Assembly: GCA_000433115.1 (NCBI GenBank)
Contig: FR892192.1
Location: 16,778 to 34,322 of the forward strand
From: Ruminococcus sp. CAG:382
Lineage (GTDB): Bacteria; Bacillota; Clostridia; Oscillospirales; CAG-382
DNA: 17,545 nucleotides
Direction of reading: 5' to 3'
Made by a program: the position numbers and the translations under genes. This document shows, piece after piece, positions 1 to 7,730 of the stretch (positions are counted from its first letter, which is position 1; each line of letters opens with the position of its first letter). The notes under the pieces were generated by a model that did not search any database, was not told the DNA's origin, and saw nothing but the letters and a program-made list of their open reading frames with translations.

Positions 1-444
1 CCGATCGAGCTTGCTCTTGCGGCGGTCGATCAGCGACTTCGTGACGAGGGTATACGCGGCAATGTTTCACTTGTCGTGGGCGGCAGCATACGTTCCGCAT
101 CCGACGTTGTGAAGGCGGTCGCGCTCGGCGCCGATGCCTGCTATGTCGCGACGGCTGCGTTACTCGCTTTGGGCTGTCATCTCTGCCGCACTTGCCAGAC
201 GGGCAAATGCAACTGGGGTATTGCGACACAGCGTCCCGAGCTGGTCAAGCGTCTGAACCCTGATATCGGCACTGAACGTCTTATAAACCTCATGACCGCA
301 TGGAAACATGAAATAATGGAGCTTATGGGCGGCATGGGTATCAATTCGATTGAAGCACTGCGTGGTAACCGACTGATGCTGCGCGGAGTTAGTATGACTG
401 AAAAGGAGCTTGAGATTCTCGGTATCTCACACGCCGGAGAATGA
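1..444 (+). CDS. Glutamate synthase, FMN/Fe-S domain subunit (3' part only)
   Basis: The reading frame is open from base 1, so only the C-terminal ~147 residues of a larger protein are seen; its start lies outside the window. The stretch matches the end of the FMN-binding, 2-oxoglutarate-reducing barrel of glutamate synthase (GltB-type). It shows a GGSIRSASDVVKAVALGAD phosphate-binding segment, then a cysteine cluster at visible residues 59-70 (C-x2-C-x2-C-x4-C) followed by GIATQRPEL. The first, third and fourth cysteines have the C-x5-C-x4-C spacing of the GOGAT 3Fe-4S site; the extra cysteine is unusual. The protein stops soon after this domain, whereas full-length bacterial GltB continues into a GXGXG domain. 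Here that domain is a separate gene downstream (2116-2835), which is the archaeal-type split arrangement. The glutaminase domain is presumably encoded upstream, outside the window. The stop overlaps the next start (ATGA, 441-444). I am confident of the domain; subunit naming is inference. Confidence 0.88.
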   Translation, partial: PIELALAAVDQRLRDEGIRGNVSLVVGGSIRSASDVVKAVALGADACYVATAALLALGCHLCRTCQTGKCNWGIATQRPELVKRLNPDIGTERLINLMTAWKHEIMELMGGMGINSIEALRGNRLMLRGVSMTEKELEILGISHAGE

Positions 445-869
445 AAAGAGTTTTTGTAAACGAAAAATGGTGTCTCGGATGCCATCTGTGCGAATATAAC
501 TGTGCTTTTGCAAATTCCGGTCTTGACAGCATGGTCAAGGCGTTGAAGGGCAATGTAATATTTCCGCGCATACACGTAGAGGGTGACGACAAGATAACCT
601 ACGCGGTGTCATGCAGACATTGCACCGACCCTTTGTGTGTGAAGAGCTGTATTTCGGGTGCGCTCAGTATAAAGGACGGAGTCGTCACCATCGACCACGA
701 CAAATGTGTCGGATGTCTTACCTGCATACTTGTATGTCCTTACGGTGCTGTGGCACGTGACGGCGACGGCGCGGTGCAAAAATGCGAGCTTTGCCTGAAG
801 AATTCCGCCGGCAGTCCCGCGTGTGTTGCGGGCTGTCCCAATAAAGCAATTGTTTACGAGGAGAGGTGA
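441..869 (+). CDS. 4Fe-4S polyferredoxin, electron-transfer subunit of glutamate synthase
   Basis: A 142-residue iron-sulfur protein of the DmsB/CooF/HydN type. Sixteen cysteines fall in four groups: C11/14/17/21, C58/61/66/70, C89/92/95/99 and C115/118/128/132. This suggests up to four 4Fe-4S clusters. The third group (CVGCLTCILVCP) is a classic ferredoxin motif and the last ends in GCPNKAI. There is no signal peptide, so it should be cytoplasmic. The ATG overlaps the stop of the FMN-domain gene, and its own stop overlaps or abuts the FAD oxidoreductase gene, which points to a stoichiometric complex. In standard GOGAT the small subunit GltD carries both iron-sulfur clusters and FAD; here the iron-sulfur part is separate and larger. 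The inferred role is to pass electrons from the flavoprotein, or from a cellular ferredoxin, to the FMN barrel. The partner assignment rests on context, not on the sequence itself. Confidence 0.88.
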   Translation: MKRVFVNEKWCLGCHLCEYNCAFANSGLDSMVKALKGNVIFPRIHVEGDDKITYAVSCRHCTDPLCVKSCISGALSIKDGVVTIDHDKCVGCLTCILVCPYGAVARDGDGAVQKCELCLKNSAGSPACVAGCPNKAIVYEER

Positions 870-874
870 GCGGC

Positions 875-2113
875 GTGAAGAAATATGTTGTAATCGGAAA
901 CGGTACAGCCGCTGTCGGCTGCATCGAAGGCATACGCAGTGTCGACGGAGAGGGAAGGATCACCGTCGTTTCCGGCGAAAGCAGGCATGTCTACTGCCGC
1001 CCGCTGATATCGTATTATCTTGAGGGCAAAACCGACCTCGAACGCATGAAATACCGTCCCGATGACTTTTATGCCGAAAACGGCTGCGAGGTGCTGTACG
1101 GAGTAAAGGCAACGGCAATCGATTGCGGCGCAAAAACAATTGCGCTTGACAACGGCGAAAGTCTTTCCTATAATGAGCTGTGCGTGGCTGCCGGCTCTTC
1201 ACCGTTTGTACCGCCTATGAAGGGGCTTGAAACGGTAGAAAAAAAGTTCGGTTTCATGACGCTTGACGATACTCTGGAGCTTGAAAAGGCGATAACGCCC
1301 GACAGCCGTGTACTGATCGTGGGAGCCGGACTTATCGGTCTGAAATGCGCCGAGGGTATTTGCGGACGCGTCGCGGGTATAACCGTATGCGATCTTGCCG
1401 ACAGGGTGCTTTCGAGTATACTGGACAACGCAAGTGCGGCAGTCGTTCAGAGAAAGCTGGAAGAAAACGGGATCGGATTTTTGCTTTCCGATTCGGTGTC
1501 TGAGTTTGACGGAGGTCGCGCTGTCATGAAAAGCGGAGTCGTACTGGACTTTGATATACTTGTCCTTGCAGTCGGTGTCAGGGCAAACAGTTCGCTTGTC
1601 AGGGATGCCGGAGGCATATGCGGCAGAGGTATAGATGTTGATGACCGCATGAAAACTTCACTTGACTGTGTTTATGCCGCAGGCGATTGCACGGAAAGCA
1701 CCGATATTTCCGACGGTATGGTCAAGGTAATGGCGCTGCTTCCGAATGCGTATATGCAGGGACGCTGTGCGGGCATCAATATGGCGGGCGGAGATGCGGT
1801 TTTTGATAATGCGATTCCCATGAATTCGATAGGCTTCTTCGGACTTCATATCATGACTGCCGGCACTCGCGACCCCGACGGTGAGGTTTACGAAGAAATA
1901 AGCGGTGAAAATACAAAAAAACTGTTCACGAAGAACGGATATCTGACAGGTTTCATGCTTATCGGCGACGTTGACAGGGCAGGTATTTACACTTCCGTGA
2001 TACGTAACCGTGTGCCTGTTTCGGAAATCGATTTCGACAGCCTAAAAAAAGTTCCGAATTTATTTGCATTTAATGCAGAATACCGTAGAAAAAAGCTGGG
2101 AGGTGTGGTATAA
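875..2113 (+). CDS. FAD/NAD(P)-dependent oxidoreductase of the glutamate synthase cluster
   Basis: A two-dinucleotide-fold flavoprotein (Pyr_redox_2 family, like NADH-rubredoxin or nitrite reductase flavoproteins). The N-terminal FAD fold has VVIGNGTAAVG (residues 6-16), the NAD(P) fold has GAGLIG (150-155), and a second FAD-contact motif is VYAAGDC with D271. Two in-frame GTG starts are possible, at 866 and 875. I prefer 875 because the purine-rich AGGAG at 859-863 is only about 2 nt from 866 but about 11 nt from 875, and the fold begins directly at MKKYVVIG. The gene sits between the polyferredoxin and the GXGXG subunit, so its likely role is NAD(P)H oxidation feeding electrons to glutamate synthase. 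It is not a GltD homologue in layout, because it lacks the N-terminal iron-sulfur domain. The cofactor (NADH or NADPH) cannot be read with confidence, and a diaphorase of another pathway is the main alternative. Confidence 0.83.
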   Translation: MKKYVVIGNGTAAVGCIEGIRSVDGEGRITVVSGESRHVYCRPLISYYLEGKTDLERMKYRPDDFYAENGCEVLYGVKATAIDCGAKTIALDNGESLSYNELCVAAGSSPFVPPMKGLETVEKKFGFMTLDDTLELEKAITPDSRVLIVGAGLIGLKCAEGICGRVAGITVCDLADRVLSSILDNASAAVVQRKLEENGIGFLLSDSVSEFDGGRAVMKSGVVLDFDILVLAVGVRANSSLVRDAGGICGRGIDVDDRMKTSLDCVYAAGDCTESTDISDGMVKVMALLPNAYMQGRCAGINMAGGDAVFDNAIPMNSIGFFGLHIMTAGTRDPDGEVYEEISGENTKKLFTKNGYLTGFMLIGDVDRAGIYTSVIRNRVPVSEIDFDSLKKVPNLFAFNAEYRRKKLGGVV

Positions 2114-2115
2114 TA

Positions 2116-2835
2116 ATGATAATTGATGCGAAACGGCTCGGATTTGCCGAACTTAACGAAAAGATCAGGAAAACGGACGGCGATTGCAGAATAGTCGGAT
2201 GTCTCGGTCAGAGATTCATTGCTTCCGGTATGGGCGGCAAAAGTATCGATATCGACGGTGTACCGGGCAATGCTCTCGGCGCATATCTCAGCGGCGCCGA
2301 AATCACCGTCAACGGCAATGCGCAGGACGCTGTCGGCGATACTATGAACGACGGCAGAATCGTCGTTCACGGAAATATCGGCGATGCGGCAGGATATGCG
2401 ATGCGCGGCGGTGAGATATATGTGAAGGGCAACGCGGGATATCGCGCCGGCATTCACATGAAAGAATACAAAACAAAAAAGCCGGCAATCATCATCGGCG
2501 GCAGAGCCGGCAGCTTCCTCGGTGAATACCAGGCTGGCGGTCTCATCCTTGTGCTGGGACTGAATGACGATGGCAAGAGCATTGTCGGCAATTTCCCATG
2601 CACCGGTATGCACGGCGGAAAGATGGTGCTTCGCGGTGATGTGAAGGATGTCGATTTCCCGAAGCAGACAAACCGTCGTATCGCAACCGAAGAGGATATG
2701 CTTGAAATAAGACCCTTTATTGAAAAATACTGCGATTTTTTCGGAGCAGATGAAAACGAGCTGCTGGGCTGTACTTATACGGTCATAACCCCCGACAGTA
2801 AAAATCCGTACAAACAGATGTATGTCGCAAACTGA
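2116..2835 (+). CDS. Stand-alone GXGXG (beta-helix) subunit of glutamate synthase
   Basis: A 239-residue protein made mostly of the right-handed beta-helix found at the C terminus of GltB. Repeated turns of the form G-x-x-x-G/N-G-x-x are visible between about residues 35 and 170 (for example GNALGAYLSGAEITVNGNA, GNIGDAAGYAMRGGEIYVKG and GGRAGSFLGEYQAGG). In full-length glutamate synthase this domain braces the glutaminase and synthase domains that form the ammonia tunnel. Here it is its own polypeptide, as in archaeal-type split GOGATs. Homologous helices occur in FwdC/FmdC of formylmethanofuran dehydrogenase, but the neighbours make glutamate synthase much more likely. The C-terminal ~55 residues are not beta-helix-like. 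The start follows a strong GGGAGGTG at about 2098-2105 and lies 2 nt after the previous stop, consistent with coupled translation. Confidence 0.87.
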   Translation: MIIDAKRLGFAELNEKIRKTDGDCRIVGCLGQRFIASGMGGKSIDIDGVPGNALGAYLSGAEITVNGNAQDAVGDTMNDGRIVVHGNIGDAAGYAMRGGEIYVKGNAGYRAGIHMKEYKTKKPAIIIGGRAGSFLGEYQAGGLILVLGLNDDGKSIVGNFPCTGMHGGKMVLRGDVKDVDFPKQTNRRIATEEDMLEIRPFIEKYCDFFGADENELLGCTYTVITPDSKNPYKQMYVAN

Positions 2836-2860
2836 TAAATAAGAAAGGCGGAGTATCGGT

Positions 2861-4069
2861 ATGGAGTATTCAAAAAATGAAGTCATGCAATACGTCACTG
2901 AGGAGGATGTCAAGTTCATCCGCATGGCGTTTTGCGATATATACGGCAGGCAGAAGAATGTCTCGGTGATGCCGCAGGAGCTTAACCGTGCGTTTGAATA
3001 CGGTATTGCCATCGATGCCTCTGCTATCGCGGGGTTCGGCGGCGAAATACGCTCCGATCTTTTGCTTCACCCTGATCCGGCAACGCTGTCTGTGCTGCCG
3101 TGGCGTCCTGACCACGGCAGAGTCGTGCGTATGTTCTGCGATATTACCTATCCGGACGGTACGCCGTTTGAAGCCGATTGCCGTTTGATCCTGAAACGTA
3201 CGGTTGCGGATGCCGAAAAGGAAGGTATCGACTTCTTCTTCGGAGCCGAAATGGAGTTTTATCTCTTCAAGCGTGATGACGAGGGCGAACCGACAAAAAT
3301 TCCGTATGACCACGCCGGATATATGGATATTGCACCCGAGGACAAGGGCGAAAATGTCAGGCGTGAAATATGCCTCGACCTTGAGCTTATGGGTATAAAA
3401 CCGGAAAGCTCGCACCATGAGGAGGGACCCGGACAAAACGAGATCGACTTCAGATATTCGTCACCGGTCAAGGCAGCCGACGATGCGATAACCTTCCGCT
3501 CTGCCGTCAATACGATTGCGGCGAGAAGCGGACTGTGCGCCGATTTTTCGCCGAAGCCCCTTCCCGAATACCCCGGAAACGGAATGCACATCAATGTTTC
3601 GGCTGTCAGCGCCGACGGCAGGGATGTAATGCCTGCCGTTATCGCCGGCATGCTTGAGCACGCATATGATATGACGGCTTTTTTGAATCCGACCGATGAA
3701 TCGTACCTTCGTTTCGGCTCGCACAAAGCGCCCGGCTATATTTCGTGGTCCGCCGAAAACCGTTCACAGCTCATCCGCATACCTGCCGCGGACAGCAGAT
3801 ACAAGCGTGCTGAGCTCCGTTCACCGGATCCCGCCTGCAATCCGTATCTTGCTTTTGCACTTGTGATACGTGCGGGGCTTGACGGCATAAACACGGGCGC
3901 GGCGCTTCCGAATGAGTGTGCGATGAATCTTTTCACCGCTTCCGACGATGTGACGGAAAAACTCAGAAGGCTTCCGCAAAGTCTCGCGGAAGCAAAAAAT
4001 GCAGCGGCTCACAGCGCGTTCATCGCGTCTGCCCTGCCTGAAGGAATAATTGACAACTATACAAAATAG
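2861..4069 (+). CDS. glnA: Glutamine synthetase, type I family, C-terminally short
   Basis: Catalyses ATP-dependent ligation of ammonia to glutamate. At 402 residues it is shorter than the usual ~440 for GSI. Visible motifs are GAEMEFYLF with metal-ligand glutamates E130 and E132, SSHHEEGPGQNEIDF (184-197), PGNGMHINVS with H243, SAENRSQLIRIP (297-308) and RAELRSPDPACNPY (316-329). Two points are odd. The N-terminal active-site loop normally FDGSSI reads IDASAIAGF (51-59). The protein ends at EGIIDNYTK, where normal enzymes continue for roughly 30-40 residues to a WE-x-x-Y tail; I find no such tail in another frame downstream. A Shine-Dalgarno-like AAGGCGGAG precedes the ATG. Coupling to the GOGAT genes gives a complete GS-GOGAT ammonia assimilation unit. 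A GS-like gamma-glutamyl ligase is possible, but the active-site set and context favour true GS. Confidence 0.87.
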   Translation: MEYSKNEVMQYVTEEDVKFIRMAFCDIYGRQKNVSVMPQELNRAFEYGIAIDASAIAGFGGEIRSDLLLHPDPATLSVLPWRPDHGRVVRMFCDITYPDGTPFEADCRLILKRTVADAEKEGIDFFFGAEMEFYLFKRDDEGEPTKIPYDHAGYMDIAPEDKGENVRREICLDLELMGIKPESSHHEEGPGQNEIDFRYSSPVKAADDAITFRSAVNTIAARSGLCADFSPKPLPEYPGNGMHINVSAVSADGRDVMPAVIAGMLEHAYDMTAFLNPTDESYLRFGSHKAPGYISWSAENRSQLIRIPAADSRYKRAELRSPDPACNPYLAFALVIRAGLDGINTGAALPNECAMNLFTASDDVTEKLRRLPQSLAEAKNAAAHSAFIASALPEGIIDNYTK

Positions 4070-4102
4070 CGCGACTGCGAACGCCGTCAGGGAGGGGAAA
4101 GA

Positions 4103-4687
4103 ATGGATTTCGTGGAATACCGTTACAGTGTATTGCTGGTTTCAGCTTCCGAAAAATTCAATGATTCTCTGCGCGGACTTCTTCCGGAAAGCCGTTATGA
4201 CCCTGTTACGGTCATTGGTGACACATCGTCCGCCAGAAGGCTTTTACTCGAAAACAGCTACGACCTTGCCGTCATCAACACGCCGCTTACCGATGATTTC
4301 GGTACGCGGCTTGCGCTTGATATATGTAACGACAGCGGTACGGGCGTTTTGTTGCTTGTAAAGGCAGAGCATTACCCCGATGTAAACGCACGTGTTTCGC
4401 CATATGGCGTCCTGACGCTGTCAAAGCCGACAACGGCACAGATGATAACGCAATCGCTGGTTCTTCTTTGCGGTACCCGCGAAAGACTGCGCCGTATGGA
4501 GCAGAAAACAGCCTCTATTGAAGAAAAAATGGAGGAGATTCGCCTTGTGAACCGCGCGAAATGGCTGCTTATCGAGCAGCTTCGCATGACCGAAAGCGAG
4601 GCGCACAGATATATAGAAAAACAGGCGATGGACAGGTGCGTGACAAAGCGCTCCATCGCGGAAAATATAATTTCAATGTACAGTTAG
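4103..4687 (+). CDS. ANTAR-domain transcription antitermination regulator with degenerate receiver
   Basis: A 194-residue, two-domain protein. Residues ~8-122 have a CheY-like receiver fold. A charged helical segment (~124-150) leads into a C-terminal ANTAR domain (~140-193) containing VNRAKWLLIEQLRMTESEAH and ending KRSIAENII. ANTAR proteins bind paired hexaloop hairpins in mRNA leaders and prevent termination; EutV, NasR and AmiR are characterised examples. The receiver looks unphosphorylatable: the acidic pair after beta-1 is absent (LLVSASEKF) and the phospho-acceptor position reads VINTPLTDDFG, giving N59 in place of Asp, although the conserved Lys (K108, in LSKP) remains. It starts 33 nt after glnA behind a strong GGGAGGGGAAAG and is followed 12 nt later by pyrG. 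The inferred job is nitrogen- or ligand-dependent control of this cluster; its RNA target would lie upstream, outside the window. Confidence 0.88.
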   Translation: MDFVEYRYSVLLVSASEKFNDSLRGLLPESRYDPVTVIGDTSSARRLLLENSYDLAVINTPLTDDFGTRLALDICNDSGTGVLLLVKAEHYPDVNARVSPYGVLTLSKPTTAQMITQSLVLLCGTRERLRRMEQKTASIEEKMEEIRLVNRAKWLLIEQLRMTESEAHRYIEKQAMDRCVTKRSIAENIISMYS

Positions 4688-6307
<1,620 letters not shown>

Positions 6308-6326
6308 TTAAGGAAGGTATTCAGCT

Positions 6327-7592
6327 ATGCTTACAGCAATCGTCGGAATTAACTGGGGCGATGAGGGAAAAGGTCGCATGGTCGACCTGCTCTCATCTGA
6401 TTATGATATCATCTGCCGCTATCAGGGAGGCAACAATGCCGGTCATACGGTCATAAACGAAAAGGGAAAGTTTGTCCTGAACCTGCTTCCCTCCGGCATT
6501 CTCCGCGAGACAACGGTTAATGTCATGGGCAACGGCATGGTCATTGACCTTGAACATCTTGTCGGCGAGATCGGAAAACTCACCGAAAAGGGAATTAAGA
6601 TTACTCCCGATAACCTGAAAATAAGTGACAAAGCGATAATCTGTCTGCCTTATCACAAGATGCAGGACATCATGGAAGAAGAACGCCTCGCGGACAAGAA
6701 ATTCGGTTCGACACGCCGCGGTATTGCACCGGTTTACGCAGATAAATATATGAAAAAAGGTATCCGCATGGAATCGCTGCTCCATATGGATACACTGTAT
6801 GAGCGCGTCTGCGACATCGTCGAATGGAAAAACATCACCGTAACCGGTTACGGTCACGCGCCGATCGATCCCAACGAGATAATGGAGTGGCTGAAGAAGT
6901 ACGGCAGCATCATCGCTCCTTATGTCACGGATGTTTCGGAATATCTTTCCGAGGCTGTCGAGGCTGGTAAAAACATCATGTTTGAAGCTCAGCTCGGCGC
7001 GCTTCGCGATATCGATTTCGGCATTTATCCGTATACATCTTCGTCTCAGACGTTGGCACATTTCGGTCCCATCGGCGCCGGTATTCCCGGTGTGAGACTG
7101 AATAATTCGGTCGGTATCATGAAGGCTTATTCCACATGTGTCGGCGAAGGACCGTTCACTGCCGAAATGTTCGGTGATGAGGCGGAAAAGCTTCGCGCCG
7201 CCGGCGGAGAATACGGCGCCGCAACAGGCAGACCCCGCCGTGTCGGTCCGTTTGACGTGCCTGCTTCACGCTACGGTGTCAAGGTGCAGGGCGCAGATTA
7301 TATCGCCCTTACCAAGCTGGATGTGCTTTCGTATATGGACAGAATACCCGTTTGCGTCGCATATGAGGTTGATGGCGTCCGCACCGAAAGATTCCCGACC
7401 GGAGATCGTCTTAACCGTGCAAAACCGGTTATAGAATATATGGAGGGCTTCGGTGATGTTTCAAACTGCAGGACGTATGACGAACTGCCCGAAGCCGCAA
7501 GGAAGTATATCGAATATATCGAAAAGGCAGTGAAATGCCCGATCAAATATATCTCTGTCGGCGCAGAACGCGACGAGTGCATTGTCAGATAA
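6327..7592 (+). CDS. purA: Adenylosuccinate synthetase
   Basis: Joins IMP and aspartate using GTP to make adenylosuccinate, the first committed step to AMP. It is 421 residues, close to the family's usual ~430. The N terminus carries the diagnostic WGDEGKG loop (10-16) with catalytic D12, and NNAGHTV with H40. Later come GAxxTGRPRRVGPFD-type sequence (around 290-310), which holds the IMP/aspartate-binding region, and TKLDVLS, the guanine-specificity motif. AAGGAAGG sits about 9 nt before the ATG, and the gene begins 19 nt after pyrG. It is the last gene of the plus-strand train and is followed by a strong intrinsic terminator. Pairing of pyrG and purA behind nitrogen-assimilation genes suggests joint control of nucleotide synthesis and glutamine/glutamate supply; that is inference. 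Confidence 0.98.
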   Translation: MLTAIVGINWGDEGKGRMVDLLSSDYDIICRYQGGNNAGHTVINEKGKFVLNLLPSGILRETTVNVMGNGMVIDLEHLVGEIGKLTEKGIKITPDNLKISDKAIICLPYHKMQDIMEEERLADKKFGSTRRGIAPVYADKYMKKGIRMESLLHMDTLYERVCDIVEWKNITVTGYGHAPIDPNEIMEWLKKYGSIIAPYVTDVSEYLSEAVEAGKNIMFEAQLGALRDIDFGIYPYTSSSQTLAHFGPIGAGIPGVRLNNSVGIMKAYSTCVGEGPFTAEMFGDEAEKLRAAGGEYGAATGRPRRVGPFDVPASRYGVKVQGADYIALTKLDVLSYMDRIPVCVAYEVDGVRTERFPTGDRLNRAKPVIEYMEGFGDVSNCRTYDELPEAARKYIEYIEKAVKCPIKYISVGAERDECIVR

Positions 7593-7605
7593 TTAATACG
7601 AAAAG

Positions 7606-7650
7606 AAACGCATATATGAGTTGTGTTTGCAGCTCATATATGCGTTTTTT
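7606..7650 (+). terminator. Strong rho-independent terminator after purA, probably bidirectional
   Basis: AAACGCATATATGAG (7606-7620) pairs perfectly over 15 bp with CTCATATATGCGTTT (7633-7647) across a 12-nt loop, and is followed directly by further T residues (six T in all, 7645-7650). It begins 14 nt after the purA stop. On the opposite strand the same stem is followed by TTTCTTTTCG, so it could also stop transcripts arriving from thrS. Confidence 0.92.
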
Positions 7651-7665
7651 GATAAATGCTTATAA

Positions 7666-7698
7666 GTGTTTCCGCCAAATCGAATCTGACGGAAACAC
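7666..7698. terminator. Secondary hairpin downstream of thrS
   Basis: GTGTTTCCG (7666-7674) pairs with CGGAAACAC (7690-7698), a 9-bp perfect stem with a 15-nt loop. It lies 33 nt beyond the thrS stop on the minus strand. The following minus-strand bases (TTATAAGCATTT) are A/T rich but not a clean U tract. It may be a weak terminator or an mRNA 3'-end stabiliser for the thrS operon, with the stronger hairpin next to it as backup. Role uncertain. Confidence 0.5.
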
Positions 7699-7730
7699 AG
7701 GAATGCTATATTTTTTTAACAAGCACAGGG

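Larger units (their letters stand above)
7593..7730. other. Convergent intergenic region between purA and thrS
   Basis: These 138 bases separate the ends of the two converging gene trains. They hold two hairpins, described separately (7606-7650 and 7666-7698), and a run of seven T on the plus strand at 7711-7717. I see no credible small gene, no promoter and no RNA gene. The region is best read as a transcription-termination zone for both strands. Confidence 0.75.

Noticed and set aside
866..874. GTG at 866 as start of the FAD oxidoreductase
   Set aside because: It lies inside the purine-rich ribosome binding sequence, leaving almost no spacing. GTG 875 has better spacing and begins at the dinucleotide fold.
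1987..3012. 341-codon minus-strand open frame across the GXGXG gene
   Set aside because: It spans three real plus-strand genes and has low-complexity Ala/Ile/Asp mirror composition, with no supporting motif.
4070..4102. Frameshifted remainder of the glutamine synthetase C terminus
   Set aside because: No frame downstream of the stop encodes the W-E-x-x-Y type tail. The gap holds only the ribosome binding site of the ANTAR gene.
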